Positions 7,989-13,705 of a stretch of DNA of 15,787 bases are shown piece after piece. The DNA is from Thiobacillaceae bacterium (GTDB lineage Bacteria > Pseudomonadota > Gammaproteobacteria > Burkholderiales > Thiobacillaceae): contig JAAPAA010000075.1 in assembly GCA_012274165.1 (NCBI GenBank), positions 1 through 15,787 on the forward strand, written 5' to 3'. The notes beneath the pieces are model-generated. The model had not been told where the DNA came from and made no database searches. It saw only the letters and a program-made list of their open reading frames with translations. The position numbers were made by a program, and so were the translations under genes. Every line of letters begins with the position of its first letter. Within the stretch, counting starts at the first letter, position 1.

Positions 7989-8004
7989 TGGCTTGATTTT
8001 TGCA
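7989..8004 (+). promoter_or_regulatory. Sigma-54 (RpoN) promoter upstream of the GT2-PilZ/BcsS operon
   Basis: TGGCTTGATTTTTGCA has the invariant GG (7990-7991) and GC (8002-8003) separated by exactly ten bases, with TTGCA at the -12 element. It agrees with the consensus TGGCACGNNNNTTGCA except at two positions. The predicted transcript start is near 8015, leaving a leader of about 26 bases before the ATG at 8041. It is in the intergenic region between divergent genes and points at the synthase. An activator of the enhancer-binding type would be needed; none is in the window. Confidence 0.65.
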
Positions 8005-8040
8005 GACAGGGGTAAATATCCCTGAATCAAAAGCGTTTAC

Positions 8041-10248
8041 ATGAAGCCTGAATATCGCTCACTCCATCGTGCCCGGCAAGCGGTCATCCTGATTTTTCTG
8101 ACGTGTGGCGTGTGGTACCTGAACTGGCGGCTGGGCAGTTTCAATGCCGCACACCCGATTTTCTCCAGTTTGCTTTACGTTGCCGAGATGTTCGGCTTCA
8201 TGACGGCCTGCCTGAATGTGTTCATGACCTGGCGGTTGTCGGTGCGCGTCGCGCCGCTGCCGGCTGCGGGGCTCAAGGTCGATGTATTCATCCCGACCTT
8301 TAACGAGGATGTCGATCTGGTGCGGCGTACGGCCATGGCTGCGCAGGCGATGGAGTATCCGCATGAAACATGGATTCTCGACGATGGCAATCGCGAAGCC
8401 ATGCGCGCCATGGCGCAATCGCTGGGGCTGCGCTATCTCGCACGAACCGACAATGCGCACGCCAAGGCGGGCAATCTCAACCATGCGCTGCCGCACAGTA
8501 CGGCTGATTTGATCGCGACGTTTGATGCCGATCATGCGCCGCGCCGTGATTTTCTGACAAAGACGTTGGGCTATTTTGCCGACCCGCTGGTGGCGTTCGT
8601 GCAAACGCCGCAGGATTTCTACAACCTTGACTCCTACCAGAACCGGACCGACGCCTGCAGCCATGTGGCCTGGTCCGAGCAATCCTTGTTCTTCCGGGTG
8701 ATTCAGCGTGGCAAGGACTACTGGAACGCTGCGTTCTATTGTGGCAGTTGCGCGGTGATCCGCCGCCAGTCGCTCGATACGATAGGCGGCTTCGCGGCCG
8801 GTACGGTGACCGAAGACATTCACACCAGCCTGCTGCTGCACAAAAAGGGCTTCCGCTCGGTGTATCACGACGAGGCGCTGGCGTATGGCGTGGCGCCGGC
8901 CAAGATCGAGCCTTTTCTCAAGCAGCGGGTGCGCTGGGGCGTCGGCGCGATGAACGTCTGGCGCAAGGAGGGCATCCTGTTTACGCGCGGCCTGACGCTG
9001 GCGCAGCGCCTGAATTACCTGGCTACCGTGCTGGCCTATTTCGACGGCTGGCAAAAAGCGTTTTTCTATTTCGCGCCGGTTTACGTGCTGATGGCAGGCG
9101 CCATGCCGGTCAGCGCGGAGGGCGGCGTGTTCCTGCTGCATTTCGTGCCGTATTACCTGCTCAACTTTCTGGCGTTCGAGGAAATTTCGCGTGGCTATGG
9201 CCGCAGCGTGCTGATCGAGCAATACAACATGGCGCGCTTCGCCAGCTTCGCCTGGTCGACACTGGGCGTGTTCAGGATACGCAAACGCTTTGGCGTGACG
9301 GACAAGCATACGGAGGCACACAGTTCCAGCCTGGACTTTCTGTTGCCACAACTCGCCGTGGTGGGGCTCAATGCGCTGGCCATCCCGGTCGGCATTGCGC
9401 TGTTCTATGCCGGCGGCCATTTGCCGGAAGATGGCATGTGGGCGAATGTGGTGTGGGCGGCTATCAACACCTGGCTCGCAGTGCTGGTGGTGAGTTTCAC
9501 GCTGGTGCGCGGGATCAACCGGCGCAACGAATACCGTTTTGCCATGCCACTGGCTGCGCGCCTCAATGGGGTGTTGGGGACGGTGGATGACTTGTCGCCC
9601 AACGGGCTCAAGTTTTATGGCTTGCTGGGGCCGGCCGCGGTAAGCGAAATCATGCCGGTCACTCTGTATTTGCCCGACGGTGTGCTCGATGCGAGGCTGG
9701 AAATTCGCATGCTGGAGCAGGCGCGCTCGGGTGAAGCGACCTACGTCCGCTCGATCGGGGGGGTGTTCCAGGAATTGCCGCAAGCGTCGATCCAGCGTAT
9801 CGAGCAGTTTCTGTACGGTTCGGATGCGCAGTGGCGGGTTAACCGCTACCACGAAGACAGCCTGACGCCCTTGCAGCGCCTTGGGGTGATCGATAAGCCG
9901 CCAATGCCTCCGGCACGGATCGGTCATTGGGCGGGCTGTGAGGTGGTGGATGAATCCGGTCGGTCAGCCAGCAACCAGGTGGGCCTGGTCGATTCCTTGC
10001 CGGAAAACGGCGAGGTCCGGCTATTGGTTTATCAAGTGCTCAACGCGGGTAGACGTTGTAGTCTCCAGGTACATAGCCGGGCGGGTCTGCGTACCCTGCT
10101 GGTGATTTCTGGCGAATATGAAACGATTTTGACGGGGCTGGGCAGTTTGTATTTGTATCGGATGACCCTGCTGAGCATGTCTGCTGCGCCAGACCTCGCT
10201 TTTGTGGCCGTAGATGCACCCGCGACATCCACGGCCATGGCCGCGTGA
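8041..10248 (+). CDS. Cellulose-synthase-like GT2 glycosyltransferase with c-di-GMP-binding PilZ domain
   Basis: This is a predicted processive inner-membrane polysaccharide synthase of the BcsA type, 735 residues. It has two N-terminal membrane segments (about 13-31 and 40-64), a GT-A domain (about 78-310), further membrane segments (about 330-490), a PilZ domain (about 492-600) and a C-terminal extension (about 605-735). Catalytic motifs are DDG (114-116), DAD (162-164), QTP (188-190), FYCGS (232-236), TED (257-259) and QRVRW (295-299). FGVTDK (417-422) matches the BcsA gating loop FxVTxK. PilZ keeps RxxxR (495-499) and DxSxxG (517-522), so c-di-GMP activation is expected. It has two rather than four membrane segments before the GT domain. 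The product could be cellulose or another beta-glucan-like polymer. No BcsB or BcsC is present. The start codon has no clear ribosome site. Confidence 0.92.
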   Translation: MKPEYRSLHRARQAVILIFLTCGVWYLNWRLGSFNAAHPIFSSLLYVAEMFGFMTACLNVFMTWRLSVRVAPLPAAGLKVDVFIPTFNEDVDLVRRTAMAAQAMEYPHETWILDDGNREAMRAMAQSLGLRYLARTDNAHAKAGNLNHALPHSTADLIATFDADHAPRRDFLTKTLGYFADPLVAFVQTPQDFYNLDSYQNRTDACSHVAWSEQSLFFRVIQRGKDYWNAAFYCGSCAVIRRQSLDTIGGFAAGTVTEDIHTSLLLHKKGFRSVYHDEALAYGVAPAKIEPFLKQRVRWGVGAMNVWRKEGILFTRGLTLAQRLNYLATVLAYFDGWQKAFFYFAPVYVLMAGAMPVSAEGGVFLLHFVPYYLLNFLAFEEISRGYGRSVLIEQYNMARFASFAWSTLGVFRIRKRFGVTDKHTEAHSSSLDFLLPQLAVVGLNALAIPVGIALFYAGGHLPEDGMWANVVWAAINTWLAVLVVSFTLVRGINRRNEYRFAMPLAARLNGVLGTVDDLSPNGLKFYGLLGPAAVSEIMPVTLYLPDGVLDARLEIRMLEQARSGEATYVRSIGGVFQELPQASIQRIEQFLYGSDAQWRVNRYHEDSLTPLQRLGVIDKPPMPPARIGHWAGCEVVDESGRSASNQVGLVDSLPENGEVRLLVYQVLNAGRRCSLQVHSRAGLRTLLVISGEYETILTGLGSLYLYRMTLLSMSAAPDLAFVAVDAPATSTAMAA

Positions 10249-10290
10249 TGGGGGCATCGCTCTTTCCCATATATTTTGAAGCGGATATTG

Positions 10291-10998
10291 ATGAAGTTGA
10301 AATTACAGGCGCTCAGTCTGGTGAGCGCAGCGGTGGTCGCGTTGTGGGGCATGTCCGCGTGGGCGCAGGAAGGCATCGTTCTGAGCGGTGTGGAAGCAAG
10401 CCGCGATAATCAGTATGCCTATCTGGGCGTGGTGATGCCGTTGTCCGGCCAGCGCTTGGGGCAGGGTTTCGTGCAGCGCTACTGGCTCGATTACACGGGC
10501 TACAGTTATGAAAAGCAGCCGTTTCAGACCATTGATTCGGCGGTGATGGCAGTCGAGGCGGCGCTGGGCTACCAGCAAAGCAATGCAAGCAGCTGGTGGG
10601 CGGGATACCTGGGCACCAACTACGCCGATACGCGGTTAAGCCCCAATGATCCGGACAACACCAACCAGGGCAGGCAATGGTACGCCAGGCTGCAACTCGA
10701 AGGCGAGACCGACGTGGCAGCAGGGTGGCGTGGCAATGGCATCGCGAGTTATGTGATCGGCGACTTCAATTACTGGGCGCGTTTGCGTTTGCAGACCACG
10801 CTGGGCAACCAGTTGCATATCGGGCCTGAACTGGTCGTGCAGGGCGATTCGTATTACGACGCTTACGAGCTGGGCATGTTCGTGGGCAATATCAAGCTTG
10901 GAGAAACGAGCGCGCTTACCCTCAAGGGCGGAGTGAGCCAGTCCTCGAATGAGTCCGCCTCCCTGTACCTGGGGGCTGAGTTTTATATACCGTTTTGA
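10291..10998 (+). CDS. bcsS: BcsS-like outer-membrane protein of glycan biosynthesis
   Basis: The 235-residue exported protein has a signal peptide (hydrophobic to about residue 20, cleaved after SAWA at about residue 25). The mature part is rich in aromatic residues and alternating strands, and the protein ends in FYIPF, a C-terminal phenylalanine typical of outer-membrane barrels. The opening GVEASRDNQYAYLGVVMPL and the RYWLDYTGYSYE segment resemble, from memory, the BcsS family found near cellulose synthase genes. That family call is by recognition and was not searched. It begins 42 bases after the GT2-PilZ gene, so the two form an operon. A frame opening at TTG 10276 would add five residues; I prefer the ATG at 10291 because it gives a standard signal peptide. 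Its likely role is export or anchoring of the polymer. The symbol is tentative. Confidence 0.75.
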   Translation: MKLKLQALSLVSAAVVALWGMSAWAQEGIVLSGVEASRDNQYAYLGVVMPLSGQRLGQGFVQRYWLDYTGYSYEKQPFQTIDSAVMAVEAALGYQQSNASSWWAGYLGTNYADTRLSPNDPDNTNQGRQWYARLQLEGETDVAAGWRGNGIASYVIGDFNYWARLRLQTTLGNQLHIGPELVVQGDSYYDAYELGMFVGNIKLGETSALTLKGGVSQSSNESASLYLGAEFYIPF

Positions 10999-11070
10999 TT
11001 GATGGCTGTGTCATGCGAGCCTGGGTGTTGGGATCTCGGCACTTCCGGCAACAATAATGAGTGTGTTCAA

Positions 11071-11101
11071 GCAAAAGGGCGGCCAATGGCCGCCCTTTTG
11101 C
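11071..11101. terminator. Strong bidirectional intrinsic terminator
   Basis: AAAAGGGCGGCCA (11073-11085) is the exact reverse complement of TGGCCGCCCTTTT (11087-11099), and the outer bases extend the symmetry to 11071-11101. The flanking A and T tracts make it functional on both strands. It separates the bcsS-like gene from the convergent PEP-CTERM gene. Confidence 0.9.
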
Positions 11102-11117
11102 GGTGGGTCGCTGTAAC

Positions 11118-11831
11118 CTAAACCGCAGTCATGCGCCGGCGAACCTGCCAGGCCAGCGCCAGCAAACCTAAAGCGAGCATCGGTGCAACACCGGGCTCCG
11201 GCACCATCGAAACCTGCACATTGTCCAGGCCCCAGCTTTCGTCAGCCAGATTTTGCAGCCCGTAGCCGCTGAAATTGAGCGTGAGCAGGTCGGCATTGTG
11301 GGCGAACGCAAAGCGCATCCGGTAGACCGAATCCATTACTTGCGGCGCTGGCACGCCGTCGGTGACGACGTAGCCCAGCGAATAGGTTTCAGCCGCGCCA
11401 GTAAACTGGGGATTATTGGCGGAGGGGCCGAAGCTCTGGCCCGCCGGGTTGCCGTTGCTGAAGGTTTTGTCCAGTAAAACGGGGCCATTCCCTACTGACA
11501 CCTTGAAGCTGTCGTTGCCGTAATCGAACGCGGTTCCGCTTGAACTGCCGTCCCACGTGCGGATCAGGTACAGGTCGAATGTCAGCAGCAGCGCGTCGTG
11601 TGGTGTGAGGCCGGACAGATTGAGCGAGACGGTATTGTTTCCAAATTCGCCCAAGAAACTGCGCGACCCGAAGCTGTAAGGCGTGGGCGCATTCTGCCGG
11701 GTGGCTTGCGACCATTCGCTCCCCGCAGCAGTTTGAAAGCCGTTCTCATAGAGAACCACTGCTTGAGACGCGGTGGCGTTGAGCAGTAATGCGGTGAACA
11801 ACAAATAAGGCGTGCGGGCTTGCGCTTTCAT
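11118..11831 (-). CDS. PEP-CTERM sorting-domain exported protein
   Basis: The 237-residue secreted protein has an N-terminal signal (about residues 1-24, ending ATASQA). Its central region is a beta-rich, low-charge domain with several Asn/Gly/Ser turns and a SWGLDNVQVS segment typical of PEP-CTERM proteins. The C-terminal sorting signal is complete: VPEPG (210-214), a hydrophobic helix (about 215-229), then RRRMTAV. Proteins of this kind are recognised by an exosortase (EpsH/XrtA type) and are linked to exopolysaccharide and floc formation. No exosortase gene is in this window. The ligand or structural role of the central domain is unknown. A sigma-54-type promoter lies 44 bases upstream of its ATG, matching the one before the neighbouring glycan synthase operon. 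Confidence 0.93.
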   Translation of the reverse strand: MKAQARTPYLLFTALLLNATASQAVVLYENGFQTAAGSEWSQATRQNAPTPYSFGSRSFLGEFGNNTVSLNLSGLTPHDALLLTFDLYLIRTWDGSSSGTAFDYGNDSFKVSVGNGPVLLDKTFSNGNPAGQSFGPSANNPQFTGAAETYSLGYVVTDGVPAPQVMDSVYRMRFAFAHNADLLTLNFSGYGLQNLADESWGLDNVQVSMVPEPGVAPMLALGLLALAWQVRRRMTAV

Positions 11832-11874
11832 GGTGCTTTCTCGTTATGGGTTAAGGGCTGCTGACGAGATAAAC

Positions 11875-11890
11875 AGCAATACTTGTGCCA
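11875..11890 (-). promoter_or_regulatory. Sigma-54 (RpoN) promoter of the PEP-CTERM gene
   Basis: On the minus strand TGGCACAAGTATTGCT matches TGGCACGNNNNTTGCW with one mismatch at a consensus position. GG (11889-11888) and GC (11877-11876) are exactly ten bases apart. The predicted start is near 11864, about 33 bases before the ATG at 11831. Known PEP-CTERM systems use the PrsK/PrsR two-component pair with RpoN, which supports the call. Confidence 0.8.
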
Positions 11891-11899
11891 GGCGCCTGG
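11888..11899. promoter_or_regulatory. 12-bp perfect palindrome overlapping the -24 element
   Basis: CCAGGCGCCTGG is its own reverse complement and overlaps the TGG of the sigma-54 site upstream of the PEP-CTERM gene. It could be an operator, but enhancer-binding proteins normally bind farther upstream, and GC-rich palindromes of this size arise by chance. Confidence 0.25.
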
Positions 11900-11923
11900 A
11901 TGGGTGAGCGGTGAGAATGTGAA

Positions 11924-11956
11924 GCGCCCCTCCGTGCCATCAGCACGGAGGGGCGC
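11924..11956 (-). terminator. Hairpin terminator after the zinc-finger gene
   Basis: GCGCCCCTCCGTGC (11924-11937) pairs perfectly over 14 bp with GCACGGAGGGGCGC (11943-11956) around a five-base loop. It lies 20 bases past the end of the zinc-finger gene and closes the ilvE unit. The T-run on the exit side is weak, but the stem is very stable. It also insulates the PEP-CTERM promoter from read-through. Confidence 0.75.
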
Positions 11957-11976
11957 AGTTCCAGCAGAGCAGGCGT

Positions 11977-12180
11977 TTAGTGCGAACTGCCGCTGGGTTT
12001 GCCTTTCAGGCGGTAGAGCGTGCCGCAATACGGACACAGCGCGTCGCCACGCGCTTCGACCGGAAGATAGACGCGCGGATGGGCGTTCCAGTCCGCGTGT
12101 TGCGGCATCGGGCAGTGCAGGGGCAAATCGTCCTCGGTGATCTCGACGACGCGCTGGGTGTTGTCAGGCAGTTCGCTCAT
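11977..12180 (-). CDS. CHCC zinc-finger domain protein
   Basis: The 67-residue cytoplasmic protein has the zf-CHCC pattern: LPLHCP, then HPRVYLPVE, then LCPYCGTLYRL, giving Cys-His-Cys-Cys zinc ligands. The domain is homologous to the C-terminal part of mitochondrial complex I subunit NDUFS6. Bacterial members are small and mostly uncharacterised. The start is ATG 12180, with GAGG five bases upstream and only 11 bases between it and the ilvE stop. A longer frame from 12246 would run back into ilvE and has no support. The pairing with ilvE is, as I recall, common in betaproteobacteria, though a functional link is not established. Confidence 0.88.
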   Translation of the reverse strand: MSELPDNTQRVVEITEDDLPLHCPMPQHADWNAHPRVYLPVEARGDALCPYCGTLYRLKGKPSGSSH

Positions 12181-12185
12181 GCCGG

Positions 12186-12189
12186 CCTC
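12186..12189 (-). promoter_or_regulatory. Shine-Dalgarno site that fixes the zinc-finger start
   Basis: GAGG on the minus strand is five bases from the ATG at 12180 and only a few bases past the ilvE stop codon. It favours the short 67-residue form over the longer overlapping frame. Confidence 0.6.
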
Positions 12190-12191
12190 GC

Positions 12192-13115
12192 TTACTTGAC
12201 CGGGCTCAGCCAGCCCGTATGGGCGGCAGCGCGGCCATGCACGCAATCGAAATACATCGCCTGCAATTTCTCCGTGAGCGGGCCGCGCGTGCCTTCGCCG
12301 ATGGCGCGGTTGTCGAGCTCGCGGATCGGCGTGACTTCAGCTGCAGTGCCGGTGAAGAAGGCTTCGTCGGCGGAATAGACTTCATCGCGGGTGATGCGTT
12401 TTTCCACCAGCGGCAGGCCGATTTCGGCGGCGAGCTGAATGATGGTGTCGCGGGTGATGCCCTCCAGCGCGGCGGTGAGATCCGGCGTGTAAAGCTTGCC
12501 GTTGCGGATCATGAAGAAGTTCTCGCCCGAACCTTCGGCAACGAAACCGTCGACGTCCAGCAGCAGCGCCTCGTCATAGCCGTCGGTCTCCGCTTCCTTG
12601 TGCGCGAGGATGGAGTTGATGTAGTTGCCGTTGGCCTTGGCCTTGCACATGGTGATGTTGACGTGATGGCGCGAGAACGAACTGGTCTTGACGCGGATGC
12701 CTTTGTCCAGCGCCTCCTGTCCCAGATAGGTGCCCCACGGCCAGGCGGCGACGATGACGTGCACCGACAGATTCTTCGCCGAGATGCCCATCGCTTCCGA
12801 GCCAAAAAATGCCATCGGACGCAGGTAGCCGGATTCGAGCCCGTTTTCGCGCACCACAGTGCGTTGCGCTTCGGAAATCGTGGCCTTGTCGTAGGGCAGT
12901 TTCATGCCCAGGATGTGGGCGGAACGGAACAGCCGGTCGGTGTGCTCCTGCAGGCGGAAAATTGCCGTGCCTTGCTCGGCCTTGTATGCGCGCACGCCTT
13001 CAAAGACGCCCATGCCGTAGTGCAGGGTGTGGGTGAGGACGTGGGTAGTGGCTTCGCGCCAGGGGACAAGCTTGCCGTCGTACCAAATGACGCCGTCGCG
13101 GTCGGCCATGGACAT
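12192..13115 (-). CDS. ilvE: Branched-chain amino acid aminotransferase IlvE
   Basis: This PLP-dependent class IV aminotransferase carries out the last step of valine, leucine and isoleucine synthesis in the cytoplasm, using glutamate as amino donor. The 307-residue product, against 309 in E. coli, opens with VIWYDGKLVPWREA and LHYGMGVFEGVRAY. The PLP lysine is Lys160 in CKAKANGNYINS. GYDEALLLDVDGFVAEGSGENFF follows, and GITRDTI with a late TGTAAEVTPI completes the cofactor pocket. The start is ATG 13115; an in-frame ATG two codons later is possible. It is followed after 11 bases by the zinc-finger gene and preceded by the DsrC-family gene on the same strand, from which a hairpin-bearing gap of 186 bases separates it. 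Confidence 0.96.
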   Translation of the reverse strand: MSMADRDGVIWYDGKLVPWREATTHVLTHTLHYGMGVFEGVRAYKAEQGTAIFRLQEHTDRLFRSAHILGMKLPYDKATISEAQRTVVRENGLESGYLRPMAFFGSEAMGISAKNLSVHVIVAAWPWGTYLGQEALDKGIRVKTSSFSRHHVNITMCKAKANGNYINSILAHKEAETDGYDEALLLDVDGFVAEGSGENFFMIRNGKLYTPDLTAALEGITRDTIIQLAAEIGLPLVEKRITRDEVYSADEAFFTGTAAEVTPIRELDNRAIGEGTRGPLTEKLQAMYFDCVHGRAAAHTGWLSPVK

Positions 13116-13147
13116 GGTGGGGTTCTCGTAACAAAAGGGAAGGCTGG

Positions 13148-13153
13148 ATTTTA
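13148..13153 (-). promoter_or_regulatory. Candidate -10 box of ilvE
   Basis: TAAAAT on the minus strand is 32 bases upstream of the ilvE ATG, a reasonable place for a -10 element. No good -35 stands at the right distance, so the promoter is tentative. Confidence 0.3.
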
Positions 13154-13220
13154 CCGGAATCTACGTAGCGCGAAGTGGGCCACGGCACGATGTTGCGATT
13201 CAGCCGGGATGAAATGCGGT

Positions 13221-13261
13221 GGCGGCGGGGTACGCGCGCATCTGCTCGCACCCTTGCCGCC
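13221..13261 (-). terminator. Possible hairpin after the DsrC-family gene
   Basis: On the minus strand GGCGGC and GGGT pair with ACCC and GCCGCC, broken by a small asymmetric bulge and a loop of about 18 bases. It lies 40 bases past the gene's stop codon and lacks a T-run, so it is a weak terminator candidate in the gap before ilvE. Confidence 0.3.
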
Positions 13262-13301
13262 GGATGTGACGGAACCTGCTACCGAAGAGCTGTTTAACGG
13301 C

Positions 13302-13619
13302 TTACAGGTAAGCCTTGGCTTCTTCGCCAGGGTCGGGCAAGCCCGCCACCCGCCACGCGATACGCGGATTGGGAAACAGATGTTGCATGCAATCAGCGCC
13401 CTGCCCGGTGAGATGGCAGACGTGGCTGAGCGCGGTCACGCAGCCGTATTTGGCAAACTCGTCGCGCAGGGTATGCAGCAGGCCGATCTGTAACTCGTTC
13501 AACTCGCCCAGGCCGTCGGTCTGGGCGATGCGGTCAGCCAGGGTGACGTTCCACATGCTTGGGTCAAGCAAAAAACCGCTGGAATCGAAGAGAGCCGGAT
13601 TGGGTGGGGTCGGGTTCAT
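13302..13619 (-). CDS. TusE/DsrC-family protein lacking the conserved redox cysteines
   Basis: The 105-residue cytoplasmic protein resembles the sulfur-relay TusE/DsrC/DsvC family: FDSSGFLLDPSMWN at the N terminus, a helical core (LNELQIGLLHTLRDEFAKYG), then HLFPNPRIAWRVAGLPDP in place of the family LFP..P....AGLPKP. In DsrC the swinging C-terminal arm carries a penultimate cysteine, with a second cysteine before AGLPKP. Here the second is Trp89 and the arm ends EEAKAYL, so both are absent. TusE keeps the penultimate one. Three other cysteines occur at 60, 68 and 77. It is therefore unlikely to carry sulfur by the usual trisulfide route and may be regulatory (cysteine-less members have been called RspA). 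The start is ATG 13619 with AGGAG five bases upstream. Confidence 0.8.
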   Translation of the reverse strand: MNPTPPNPALFDSSGFLLDPSMWNVTLADRIAQTDGLGELNELQIGLLHTLRDEFAKYGCVTALSHVCHLTGQGADCMQHLFPNPRIAWRVAGLPDPGEEAKAYL

Positions 13620-13651
13620 GGAAACTCCTGATGCTGGAACATACGACTCTA

Positions 13652-13660
13652 TTTATAGCA
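13652..13660 (-). promoter_or_regulatory. Extended -10 promoter of the DsrC-family gene
   Basis: On the minus strand TGCTATAAA supplies an extended -10 (TG one base before TATAAA) about 33 bases upstream of the ATG at 13619. A -35 is not evident. The 7-bp direct repeat CTCTATT (plus strand 13647-13653 and 13664-13670) brackets it. Confidence 0.4.
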
Positions 13661-13678
13661 TTGCTCTATTAATCAGCT

Positions 13679-13705
13679 AGCCCGGATGATTCATGAATTC
13701 GGGCT
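13679..13705 (-). terminator. Possible hairpin at the end of the right-hand GGDEF-EAL gene
   Basis: AGCCCG (13679-13684) pairs with CGGGCT (13700-13705), and three more pairs (one G-T) extend the stem. It overlaps the stop codon at 13691-13693. There is no T-run on the exit side, so it may only attenuate read-through into the DsrC-family gene. Confidence 0.3.

Noticed and set aside
8059..9927. 622-residue minus-strand open frame inside the GT2 gene
   Set aside because: Antisense to a well-defined synthase, with low-complexity Arg/His/Gln composition and no recognisable domain.
12219..13493. 424-residue plus-strand open frame over ilvE
   Set aside because: Antisense to ilvE and part of the DsrC-family gene, with no domain or ribosome site.
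13689..13698. ATTCATGAAT palindrome at the end of the right-hand GGDEF-EAL gene
   Set aside because: It overlaps the stop codon and is short enough to be chance; kept only as part of the possible hairpin.
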